Shown: positions 1 to 7,206 of the stretch, in pieces
How the letters are laid out: the number at the start of each line of letters is the position of its first letter
Numbering within the stretch: position 1 is the stretch's first letter
Assembly: GCA_902463875.1 (NCBI GenBank)
Contig: CABQHR010000050.1
Coordinates: 1 to 10,361 of the forward strand
From: an uncultured Collinsella sp.
GTDB lineage: Bacteria; Actinomycetota; Coriobacteriia; Coriobacteriales; Coriobacteriaceae
DNA: 10,361 nt
Direction of reading: 5' to 3'
Translations under genes and position numbers: made by a program
Notes under the pieces: model-generated
Seen by the model: only the letters and a program-made list of their open reading frames with translations
What the model was told of the DNA's origin: nothing
Database searches by the model: none

Positions 1-77
1 CACTCGAGCTCGTCAATACCATGACCGAGCTGGCCGAAGAGGACCAGCTCGCCACCAGCCCGGCCGAGGCATACTAG
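1..77 (+). CDS. hypC: HypC/HupF hydrogenase maturation chaperone, C-terminal end only
   Basis: Only the last 24 codons (reading from base 3) and a TAG stop at 75-77 lie in the window; the gene starts upstream. The visible peptide begins LELVNTMTELAEED, an acidic, helical tail like the C-terminal helix of HypC, the small chaperone that works with HypD to carry the Fe(CN)2CO group to the hydrogenase large subunit. The diagnostic N-terminal Cys motif of HypC is outside the window, so the call rests mainly on position: HypC directly before HypD is the usual order. The last base of its stop codon is the first base of the hypD GTG start (TAGTG), which implies translational coupling. Confidence 0.65.
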   Translation, partial: LELVNTMTELAEEDQLATSPAEAY

Positions 78-1189
78 TGGCGGCGGCGCAGCCGGTTCGC
101 TCCGGTATCGACTTTTCGGCATTTCGCGACCCCAAACCGGCTCGCGAGCTCATCAATCGTATTCATGAGCTTGTCGGCAACCGCAGCATCAACCTTATGG
201 AAGTCTGCGGTACGCATACCGTGAGCATTGGCCGCTATGGCTTTCGCTCCATTATGCCGACGGGGCTCAAACTGCTAAGCGGCCCGGGGTGCCCCGTTTG
301 CGTCACCGCCAACCGCGACATCGATCACGCAATCGCGCTTTCCAACATGGACAGCGCCATCATCACCACCTTTGGCGACATGATGCGCGTGCCCGGATCG
401 TCCACCTCGCTTGCCGCGCAAAAGGCCGCGGGGCGCGACATCCGCATCGTCTACTCTCCGCTCGACGCACTCGACATTGCCGAGCAAAATCCCAAACGCC
501 CGGTCATCTTTATGGGCGTCGGCTTTGAGACCACAACGCCCACCATTGCCGCCGCCATCCTGGAGGCCGACGCGCGCGGGCTCCAGAACTTCTCGGTCTA
601 CTGTGCTCACAAGACCACGCCGCCGGCTCTGCGTGCGATCTCCAACGACCCCGAGACGACCATCGACGGCTTTATCCTGCCCGGTCACGTCGCCACCATC
701 ACAGGCCTGGCACCCTTTGGGTTTTTGGTCGATGAGTTCGAGACCCCCGGCGTAGTCACCGGGTTTGAGCCGGTCGATATTTTGCAGGGCATCTGCATGC
801 TGGTCCAGATGGTTGTCGAGCACAGGCCCGCAATCGACAACGCCTACCGCCGTGGCGTCAATGCGGACGGCAATCCCGTAGCGCGCCAGCTGGTCGAGCA
901 GGTATTTGAGCCGTGCAACACCACGTGGCGCGGACTGGGACCGATTGCCAACTCGGGTCTTTCCATCCGGCCCGAATTCGCGTGCCTTGATGCCGGCGCC
1001 CGCTTTGACGTGCCCGTTGAGGCGACGGTCGAGCCACGCGGATGCCGCTGCGGCGACGTGCTGCGCGGTGCCATCACGCCGAGCGACTGCCCGCTGTTCG
1101 GCCACGCATGTACGCCCGAACACCCCGTCGGACCGTGCATGGTGAGCTCTGAGGGCAGCTGCGCGGCGTACTTTAGATACAGCGACTAA
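77..1189 (+). CDS. hypD: HypD, [NiFe]-hydrogenase maturation iron-sulfur protein
   Basis: 370 aa, normal length for HypD. HypD is the cytoplasmic scaffold on which the Fe(CN)2CO cofactor is assembled together with HypC and HypE. Family motifs are all present: EVCGTHT with Cys44 (residues 42-48), GPGCPVC with Cys72 and Cys75, GVGFETTTP, FILPGHVATITG, GFEPVDIL, and the Cys-rich C-terminus with Cys323, Cys325, Cys338, Cys345, Cys354 and Cys362, the region that binds the [4Fe-4S] cluster in characterised HypD proteins. The start is GTG at 77, overlapping the upstream stop by one base; a GAGG at 66-69 lies seven bases before it. No later in-frame start would keep the N-terminal segment before the EVCG motif as well. 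Nothing suggests damage. Confidence 0.96.
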   Translation: MAAAQPVRSGIDFSAFRDPKPARELINRIHELVGNRSINLMEVCGTHTVSIGRYGFRSIMPTGLKLLSGPGCPVCVTANRDIDHAIALSNMDSAIITTFGDMMRVPGSSTSLAAQKAAGRDIRIVYSPLDALDIAEQNPKRPVIFMGVGFETTTPTIAAAILEADARGLQNFSVYCAHKTTPPALRAISNDPETTIDGFILPGHVATITGLAPFGFLVDEFETPGVVTGFEPVDILQGICMLVQMVVEHRPAIDNAYRRGVNADGNPVARQLVEQVFEPCNTTWRGLGPIANSGLSIRPEFACLDAGARFDVPVEATVEPRGCRCGDVLRGAITPSDCPLFGHACTPEHPVGPCMVSSEGSCAAYFRYSD

Positions 1190-1237
1190 CCCGGACGCAC
1201 CCGCACGCTGACACCACCCACGATTGGAGTTTTCGAT

Positions 1238-2272
1238 ATGTCCCGTACTGCCACCGATAGCACTGTCCTGCTGGGCCACGGCTCCGGCGGCCAGATGATG
1301 AAGCGCATTATCGATGAGGTCTTTCTGGATGCCTTTGGGTCGCCCGAGCTGCTTGCGGGCAACGATGCCGGCGTCGCCGCACTGCCCGCAAGCGGGCGAA
1401 TCGCCATGTCGACCGACAGCTTTGTGGTAACGCCGCAGTTCTTCCCCGGCGGCAATATCGGCCGCCTCGCCGTATGCGGAACCGTCAACGACGTCGCGAC
1501 CTCGGGCGCTAACGTGCGCTACCTCTCATGCGGCTTTATCCTCGAAGAGGGCTATCCCATGGACAAGCTGCGCCAGATTGTGCAGACCATGGCCGAAACA
1601 GCACGCGAGGCGGGCGTGTCCATAATCACCGGCGACACCAAGGTGGTCGAGCGTGGCGGTGCCGACGGCGTCTACATCAATACCGCCGGCGTGGGCGAGG
1701 TGCCCGCGGGCGTAGCGCTCAGCGGTGCCAACTGCCGGCCCGGCGACGCCATCCTGGTATCGGGTACGCTAGGCGACCACGGCATCGCCATCATGAGCCA
1801 GCGCGAGGGCTTGGCGTTTTCGAGCAACATCGAAAGCGACGCTGCGCCGCTCAATCATCTGATTGCCGACGTGCTCGCCGCCGCCCCCGACACCCGCTGC
1901 TTCCGCGACCCCACGCGCGGCGGCCTGGCATCCACGCTCAACGAGTTTGCCCAGGCCAGCGGCGTTGCCATGGAGATCGACGAGGATGCCGTGCCCGTGC
2001 GCCCCGACGTACAGGCGGCATGTGAGATGCTCGGTTACGACGTTCTGCAGGTGGCAAACGAGGGCAAGATGGTTGCCGTGGTGCCGGCCGAGCAGGCCGA
2101 TGCCGCGCTGGCTGCCATGCGCGCCGCCCGCTACGGCGAAAATGCCGCCATCATCGGTCGCGTACTGCCACTTGCCGAGGGCGCCCGTCCCGCCGTGCGC
2201 GTGCGGACCGGCTGGGGATCGACCCGCATCCTCGACATGCTCGTAGGAGAGCAGCTGCCGAGAATTTGCTAA
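1238..2272 (+). CDS. hypE: HypE, carbamoyl dehydratase of hydrogenase maturation
   Basis: 344 aa, typical for HypE. HypE receives a carbamoyl group from HypF on its C-terminal cysteine and dehydrates it with ATP to a thiocyanate, the source of the cyanide ligands of the [NiFe] site. The protein ends in PRIC, the family's essential C-terminal motif, so the catalytic Cys344 is intact. The AIRS/PurM-type fold is seen in GHGSGGQMM near the N-terminus, the NDAG loop, STDSFVVTP, the CGTVNDVATSGA segment, ITGDTKVVERG, and DPTRGGLASTLNE. GGAG at 1226-1229 lies eight bases before ATG 1238. It follows hypD by 48 bp and is likely in the same operon. Its last 57 bases recur at 9180-9236 (see that entry). 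Confidence 0.97.
   Translation: MSRTATDSTVLLGHGSGGQMMKRIIDEVFLDAFGSPELLAGNDAGVAALPASGRIAMSTDSFVVTPQFFPGGNIGRLAVCGTVNDVATSGANVRYLSCGFILEEGYPMDKLRQIVQTMAETAREAGVSIITGDTKVVERGGADGVYINTAGVGEVPAGVALSGANCRPGDAILVSGTLGDHGIAIMSQREGLAFSSNIESDAAPLNHLIADVLAAAPDTRCFRDPTRGGLASTLNEFAQASGVAMEIDEDAVPVRPDVQAACEMLGYDVLQVANEGKMVAVVPAEQADAALAAMRAARYGENAAIIGRVLPLAEGARPAVRVRTGWGSTRILDMLVGEQLPRIC
2216..2272 (+). repeat. Left copy of a 57-bp direct repeat (hypE 3' end)
   Basis: The last 18 codons and stop of hypE match 9180-9236 at 51 of 57 positions without gaps. The longest identical run is 23 bases (2219-2241 against 9183-9205). The copies lie in the same orientation, 6,964 bp apart, and bracket the whole beta-glucoside locus. 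This copy is part of the intact hypE gene. Confidence 0.92.
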
Positions 2273-2329
2273 CGATGGCATCCGCGCGCCACTGCGCTTT
2301 GAACAATGAGCTTTTTACCAGCTCAGCAC

Positions 2330-2371
2330 AAGGACCCCCGCGACCGAATCGAATCGGTCGCGGGGGTCCTT
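2330..2371. terminator. Shared bidirectional terminator hairpin between convergent operons
   Basis: A perfect 18-bp stem (2330-2347 with 2354-2371) encloses a six-base loop (2348-2353). It lies 57 bp after the hypE stop on the + strand and 23 bp after the stop of the minus-strand membrane-protein gene, so it can end both transcripts. Neither side has a long T-tract (the + side reads TTGCATTTG), so efficiency as a Rho-independent terminator is uncertain, but stem length and placement make the role likely. Confidence 0.75.
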
Positions 2372-2394
2372 GCATTTGCGAGCTTTGCCGTTAT

Positions 2395-2835
2395 CTACGC
2401 TCTGAACTTTGGATACGTCAGTAGCACGAGCGCGACGCTCACGCCCAGTTGTATGAGAACCTGGCGCACGTCGCCGGCGCCTCCAAGCGCCACGGCGCGA
2501 ACCAAGTTGGCGATGCCGAGCGGCATGCCGCCGACAAACCAGAGCGAGAGGCCCAGCAGCGCCTTGTCGCCCATATCGGGCTCAAAGGGCACCGAAGCCA
2601 CCACCGCCCGATATGCCCGCACCTCAGAGAAGATCAACGCTACGATAAGCAGCAAGGTAACGAGCATCGACGCAATCGAAGCAGAGGACGCCGCAGAGCC
2701 CGTAAGCCCGCCCACGGTCGCGTCCATAAGCAGAACGCCGCCCGCATAGACCAGCGACATGACCCCCAGGGTCGTGAGAACCGAGCGCGCCCCGGCGCGC
2801 CCCGTGCCCCTAACACAGACGTTTCTTGCCCCCAT
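2395..2835 (-). CDS. Uncharacterised small integral membrane protein, last gene of the beta-glucoside operon
   Basis: 146 aa from ATG at 2835. This start is chosen over an in-frame ATG at 2874 because a strong AGGGAGG lies six bases before it and the upstream extension has no site. I do not recognise the family. The sequence starts MGARNVCVRGTG, a short basic stretch, followed by four hydrophobic segments that look like membrane helices: roughly LTTLGVMSLVYAGGVLLM, SMLVTLLLIVALIFSEV, LGLSLWFVGGMPLGIANLV and VLIQLGVSVALVLLTYP. A short polar loop with ASVPFEPDMGDKA separates helices 2 and 3. The basic N-terminus suggests it faces the cytoplasm. It lies 110 bp downstream of the HPr gene on the same strand and could be co-transcribed, or have its own promoter. 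No function is proposed. Confidence 0.75.
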   Translation of the reverse strand: MGARNVCVRGTGRAGARSVLTTLGVMSLVYAGGVLLMDATVGGLTGSAASSASIASMLVTLLLIVALIFSEVRAYRAVVASVPFEPDMGDKALLGLSLWFVGGMPLGIANLVRAVALGGAGDVRQVLIQLGVSVALVLLTYPKFRA

Positions 2836-2841
2836 CGTTAA

Positions 2842-2848
2842 CCTCCCT
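2842..2848 (-). promoter_or_regulatory. Ribosome binding site deciding the start of the membrane-protein gene
   Basis: AGGGAGG on the minus strand, six bases before ATG 2835. It rules in 2835 rather than 2874 as the start. Confidence 0.8.
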
Positions 2849-2893
2849 AAAGCAAGGGGCCCACTGGCGCGCACCGGCGGGCCCGTCTATCTG

Positions 2894-2917
2894 GGGCCAG
2901 CCCACTCCGGGTGGCCC
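2894..2917 (-). other. Small hairpin in the gap between HPr and membrane-protein genes
   Basis: Six-base arms GGGCCA and TGGCCC (2894-2899 and 2912-2917) can pair, with two further G-C pairs inside after a mismatch. No T-tract follows on the minus strand, so this is not a clear terminator. It could weaken read-through from the HPr gene or stabilise processed mRNA ends. Confidence 0.35.
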
Positions 2918-2945
2918 AAAGAACATCGACGTGGCTTTTGCGCGC

Positions 2946-3212
2946 CTACTCCCCGCAGCCGCTTTCGATAAGCGCCACGAGGGAATCGACGGCGGCCGCC
3001 TCGTCGGCGCCGTCGGCTGCGATCTCGATCTCGCAACCACAGGCCATTCCCAGGCTCATGACCATCAGGATTGACTTGGCGTCTTTGGCGTCTCCGCCCA
3101 CCTTGCCAACGGTAATCGAGCTCTCGTACTTGCTCGCCTCCTGCACAAACAGCGATGCGGGGCGCGCGTGGATGCCGCTCGGATTCTTGACGACCGTCGT
3201 CTTGGAAACCAT
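2946..3212 (-). CDS. ptsH: HPr phosphocarrier protein of the PTS
   Basis: 88 aa, the standard length of HPr. It accepts phosphate from PEP via Enzyme I on His15 and passes it to EIIA proteins, and to PRD-containing regulators. The His15 site is clear (PSGIHARPAS, residues 11-20). The regulatory serine is Ser47, equivalent to Ser46 of Firmicutes HPr, in AKSILMVMSLG, so HPr-kinase control is possible in principle. AAGGAG at 3218-3223 is five bases before the ATG and overlaps the stop codon of the upstream glucosidase gene (9-bp gap), implying translational coupling. The general phosphocarrier is here the fifth gene of a sugar-specific operon; no Enzyme I gene is in the window. It could be the main genomic HPr or a dedicated paralogue, which cannot be settled from this window. 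Confidence 0.95.
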   Translation of the reverse strand: MVSKTTVVKNPSGIHARPASLFVQEASKYESSITVGKVGGDAKDAKSILMVMSLGMACGCEIEIAADGADEAAAVDSLVALIESGCGE

Positions 3213-3221
3213 CTCTGCTCC

Positions 3222-4769
<1,548 letters not shown>

Positions 4770-4794
4770 TCATCTCTCTTGGTTGGGTTGGGAT

Positions 4795-4818
4795 GCGGGC
4801 CGCAGGGGCACGGCCCGC
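4795..4818 (-). other. Intra-operon hairpin between EIIA and glucosidase genes
   Basis: A perfect 8-bp GC-rich stem (4795-4802 with 4811-4818) and an eight-base loop lie in the 72-bp gap between the EIIA stop and the glucosidase start. There is no T-tract after it. It may mark an mRNA processing or stability point that lets EII and enzyme levels differ. Confidence 0.55.
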
Positions 4819-4832
4819 GATCGGGGGACGTA

Positions 4833-5159
4833 TTAACGGGCGGCCAGTGCGCGCACCACAGGCATCATTTTTTTGGCCATGTGCAGCTCGGCACTGATGG
4901 TCATGAGCGTATCCTGGGCGTGCACGAATAGCAGGGAGTACTCGACCTCCTCGCCGCCCGCCTGGCGCTGGATCATCTCGGTCTGCGCCTTGTGCGCATC
5001 GAGAATCTTGGCGTCGGCCTCGGCAAGGTGCGCGTCCGCCGCATCGAAATCGAACTCCGCCAGAGCGTCCATCGCCTTGTCGATACAGGCGCGACCGTCG
5101 CCGGCGTTGATGATGACGTTCATCGCGACTGCGGGAACGTTGATTGCTTCATCAGCCAT
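4833..5159 (-). CDS. PTS lactose/cellobiose-family EIIA component
   Basis: 108 aa from ATG 5159, matching the roughly 105-aa LacF/CelC/LicA family (PTS_IIA). It relays phosphate from HPr to EIIB and works as a cytoplasmic trimer in this family. The phosphorylation site is His80 in LLFVHAQDTLM, and Asp83 corresponds to the conserved aspartate that holds the trimer's metal ion in family members. The N-terminal half is helical and acidic, with the family pattern of Asn and Gly near NVIINAGDGR. Two adjacent ATGs exist (5162 and 5159); AAGGAGG at 5165-5171 leaves only two bases before the first but five before the second, favouring 5159. A longer reading from 5222 would add 21 residues not seen in the family. 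It lies between EIIC and the glucosidase gene. Confidence 0.95.
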   Translation of the reverse strand: MADEAINVPAVAMNVIINAGDGRACIDKAMDALAEFDFDAADAHLAEADAKILDAHKAQTEMIQRQAGGEEVEYSLLFVHAQDTLMTISAELHMAKKMMPVVRALAAR

Positions 5160-5164
5160 CATGG

Positions 5165-5171
5165 CCTCCTT
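5165..5171 (-). promoter_or_regulatory. Ribosome binding site deciding the EIIA start
   Basis: AAGGAGG on the minus strand. Spacing of five bases to ATG 5159 against two to ATG 5162 makes 5159 the better start. Confidence 0.8.
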
Positions 5172-5177
5172 CTCTTG

Positions 5178-5246
5178 GGTGCCAGCCGCCTTCACGGCCG
5201 GCACCGAATCATCTGGTAGCAACTAGGCGACGGACTCTGGGTCGCC
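5178..5246 (-). other. Two consecutive hairpins between EIIC and EIIA genes
   Basis: In the 96-bp gap, read on the minus strand, the first hairpin just after the EIIC stop has 6-bp arms (5226-5231 with 5241-5246). The second (5178-5205) has 6 bp plus 4 bp around one mismatch, with a six-base loop. Neither is followed by a T-tract, so read-through to EIIA is expected; a role in differential mRNA stability is an inference. Confidence 0.5.
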
Positions 5247-5255
5247 CATAGGGGT

Positions 5256-6563
5256 TTACTCGGCGGCAGCAGCGGCAGCGGCCTTGGCGGCCTTCTTAGC
5301 TGCCTTCTTTGCAGCCTTCTCGGCAGCCTGCTCTTCCTCGACCTTGCATTGATAGTTGTCGGCCGCCTTGAAGAACGGGAACCAGAGAATCGCGGCGATC
5401 AGCAGGTTCACGCAAACCAGGGCAACGTTGCGAATATCGCCACCGGACATAAAGAACGCCGAGACAGCATTGGGCAGGAAGTTCATGTCGAAATTCTCAA
5501 CGTGAAGGCTCGCCCAGCCCATGCTCATCCACAGATAGGCGTTGGCCGGCAGGATGATGGATTGAAGCACCATAGGGATGAACATGAAGGGGTTGGCAAC
5601 GATCGTGGAAAACACGAGCGGCTCGTTGATATTGAACAGAGACGGGACGAGCGTGGCACGACCGAGCATTTTGTTCTTCTTAGACTTGGCGAAAAGCATG
5701 TAGAAAGCCAGCGGGAGCGTGGCGCCCTCGCCGCCGATCATAATGTAGCGAGTAAGGCCGTAGGCGTTGATGTTCGTCGGGGTGAGACCGGCGGCATATG
5801 CAGCCATATTCTCGGCAAGGGCGGATTTTTGGATGGACTGCAGGATGGGCGCGAAGACCCAGCCGGAGATGCCGAAGAAATAGAAGGTGTCCATGACGAG
5901 CGGAAGCGCGATAGTGCCGGGGAGCGTCTGAGCAAAACCGGTGACGGGCGACAGGATGATCGCAACGGCGCCAAAGACGTCAACCTGAAGGATGCTGGTG
6001 AAGATCCACGCAATGAAGAGCGACAGCAAGACGGCGATGATGTTATCAAACCAGTTCTTGACAAAGTCGGGGACCATGCTGTCCTCCGAGAAGAACGTCA
6101 TGCGAGCCATGCGTTTGTAGATGAAGCCCACGACAAAGCCCACAACCATGGCGGTGAACATACCACCGGCGCCGAACTTGGGCATCTGAAAAACGTAACC
6201 GTCCTCAGTGATCGCAGGATTCATACACAGCATGAAGGTGCCTATACCGGTGAAACCGGCGATCATGCTGCGGTCTTTGCGATCTTCCTTAACCGCGACG
6301 TTGTGCGGAATGATAAACGCCATGAACAGGCCAACGAGACCGAAGCTGAACGTCGTGAGTGGCGACAGATCGGGGAGCGTCGGGACAAAACGACGGATGA
6401 TGTTCCAAAGACTCGGAATTGCCGAAACCATAGAGAAGGGAACGATGTAGAGGATCGCGTCGGAGATGATGCCGAACCAATAAGTTGAGGTAAGCTTGTT
6501 CATCACGGGGACGACATGCTCGGTGATCCATGCCTGGACCGCTTCCATGAACTTTAGCAGCAT
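5256..6563 (-). CDS. PTS lactose/cellobiose-family EIIC, membrane sugar transporter
   Basis: 435 aa, the usual size for CelB/ChbC/LicC-type EIIC. It moves the sugar across the membrane and presents it to EIIB for phosphorylation. About ten hydrophobic segments are visible, from the first near residues 30-50 to the last near 377-398. The NINEPLVFS motif (311-319) holds Glu314, the residue equivalent to the catalytic glutamate of Bacillus ChbC, and GGEGATLPL (277-285) is the family's glycine-rich loop. Where ChbC-type proteins usually have GIHG, this protein reads GISG (231-234). The C-terminus after residue 412 is a low-complexity Lys/Ala tail (AEKAAKKAAKKAAK followed by seven Ala). AGGAGG at 6571-6576 overlaps the EIIB stop, seven bases before ATG 6563, implying translational coupling. 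Confidence 0.95.
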   Translation of the reverse strand: MLLKFMEAVQAWITEHVVPVMNKLTSTYWFGIISDAILYIVPFSMVSAIPSLWNIIRRFVPTLPDLSPLTTFSFGLVGLFMAFIIPHNVAVKEDRKDRSMIAGFTGIGTFMLCMNPAITEDGYVFQMPKFGAGGMFTAMVVGFVVGFIYKRMARMTFFSEDSMVPDFVKNWFDNIIAVLLSLFIAWIFTSILQVDVFGAVAIILSPVTGFAQTLPGTIALPLVMDTFYFFGISGWVFAPILQSIQKSALAENMAAYAAGLTPTNINAYGLTRYIMIGGEGATLPLAFYMLFAKSKKNKMLGRATLVPSLFNINEPLVFSTIVANPFMFIPMVLQSIILPANAYLWMSMGWASLHVENFDMNFLPNAVSAFFMSGGDIRNVALVCVNLLIAAILWFPFFKAADNYQCKVEEEQAAEKAAKKAAKKAAKAAAAAAAE

Positions 6564-6574
6564 GTTGTCCCCTC

Positions 6575-6904
6575 CTAGCCTTCGTCAAGCAGGTCGTAAG
6601 CATCCTCGAGGATGCTCTCGCCGTCGAGTGCCGCATAGTAATCCGGGTCGATGGCCATGACCTTCACGCCATGAGACGCCACCTGCGCCTGGATCTCGGG
6701 CACCTCGGAGGCGAAGTGCGGGCCGAGCAGGAGGACGTCGATCTTGTCGGCGTAGTCCATGATCTCGGATTTGCTGACTGCCTTGATAGTGCAGTCAAGG
6801 CCCTTGGACTTTGCGACCTTGCGCATGCCCGCCGCCATAAAGCCGGTCGAGGCGCCGATGCCGCAAGCGAGGAGAATGCGGACGGTACCGTTCTCATCTG
6901 CCAT
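6575..6904 (-). CDS. PTS lactose/cellobiose-family EIIB component
   Basis: 109 aa, standard for LicB/CelA-type EIIB. It takes phosphate from EIIA on a cysteine and gives it to the sugar bound by EIIC. The active-site Cys14 is in ILLACGIGASTG, the P-loop that follows the first beta strand, and the rest fits the Rossmann-like fold (IDVLLLGPHFASEVPEI, VKVMAIDPDYYAALDG). The start is ATG 6904, preceded at six bases by AAAGGAG (6911-6917). A reading from 7162 would add 86 residues of unlikely composition that run through the control region, so it is rejected. This is the first gene of the operon that runs EIIB-EIIC-EIIA-glucosidase-HPr and perhaps the membrane protein. Confidence 0.95.
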   Translation of the reverse strand: MADENGTVRILLACGIGASTGFMAAGMRKVAKSKGLDCTIKAVSKSEIMDYADKIDVLLLGPHFASEVPEIQAQVASHGVKVMAIDPDYYAALDGESILEDAYDLLDEG

Positions 6905-6929
6905 GGGGTACTCCTTTCCCAATAAGCGG

Positions 6930-6977
6930 GCCCAAGGCGGCTCCGATGCCACCACGGTCCCCGCCGTGTTCTTGGGC
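6930..6977 (-). promoter_or_regulatory. Structured 5' leader of the PTS operon mRNA
   Basis: Within the expected leader, a perfect 7-bp outer stem (6930-6936 with 6971-6977) encloses an inner hairpin (6953-6958 with 6963-6968, counting one wobble pair). It ends 13 bases before the EIIB ribosome site. No T-tract follows, so it does not look like an attenuator terminator. Its role is unknown. Confidence 0.4.
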
Positions 6978-7013
6978 GCCCGTGTCGACCCGGCCGCCCT
7001 TGACCGTAGCTGC

Positions 7014-7044
7014 ACTATACGTGGCGGAAGGTACTTGCTGCCAA
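7014..7044 (-). promoter_or_regulatory. Candidate promoter of the EIIB-first PTS operon
   Basis: Minus strand: TTGGCA (-35, 7039-7044) and TATAGT (-10, 7014-7019), each one base from the sigma-70/sigma-A consensus, with a 19-bp spacer. The long spacer is the kind seen in activator-dependent promoters. Transcription would start near 7007 and give a leader of about 100 bases. The three direct repeats lie immediately upstream of the -35. Confidence 0.5.
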
Positions 7045-7050
7045 CCGTCT

Positions 7051-7134
7051 TTTTTCCGCATGGCGGCAAGGCGGGAATTTTTCCGCTTGCGCGGCAAGAC
7101 GGGCGATTTTCCGCTTGGGCGGCAAATTGGAAAA
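7051..7134. repeat. Three direct repeats of 27-29 bp, candidate activator binding sites
   Basis: Copies at 7051-7077, 7078-7106 and 7107-7134 share TTTTCCGC, then TTG or ATG, then GCGGCAA. Each contains CCGC and GCGG arms three or four bases apart, a short dyad, with the CCGC starts at 7056, 7083 and 7111. They lie between the divergent regulator and EIIB genes, seven bases upstream of the candidate -35 of the PTS operon. Position and dyad fit operators for the adjacent LicR-type activator, but binding is inferred. Confidence 0.6.
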
Positions 7135-7160
7135 GCTGCTCCACGCGGAGCTGAGATACC

Positions 7161-7179
7161 ATGGGGCGGTACGCCCCAT
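7161..7179. promoter_or_regulatory. Perfect palindrome just before the regulator gene
   Basis: ATGGGGCG and CGCCCCAT (7161-7168 and 7172-7179) are perfect 8-bp inverted arms around a three-base loop, 16 bp before the regulator's ribosome site. It could be an operator for autoregulation, or a hairpin in the regulator's mRNA leader. Confidence 0.45.
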
Positions 7180-7195
7180 CTGCCGTTCATCTCTT

Positions 7196-7200
7196 GGAGG
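7196..7200 (+). promoter_or_regulatory. Ribosome binding site deciding the regulator start
   Basis: GGAGG, six bases before ATG 7207. It supports 7207 over an upstream in-frame start at 6946, which would translate through the control region and its repeats. Confidence 0.8.
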
Positions 7201-7206
7201 AAAGCC

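Noticed and set aside
275..1279. Long minus-strand open frame opposite hypD
   Set aside because: It is antisense to a gene with all HypD motifs, has no family motif or ribosome site, and its Arg/Gly/His-rich composition is what a GC-rich opposite strand gives.
5349..6488. 379-codon + strand open frame opposite EIIC
   Set aside because: Antisense to the EIIC gene; strongly charged and repetitive with no recognisable domain.
7000..7021. + strand promoter TTGACC / TATACG for the regulator
   Set aside because: The two hexamers are only ten bases apart, too close for a sigma-A promoter. No better + strand promoter was found.
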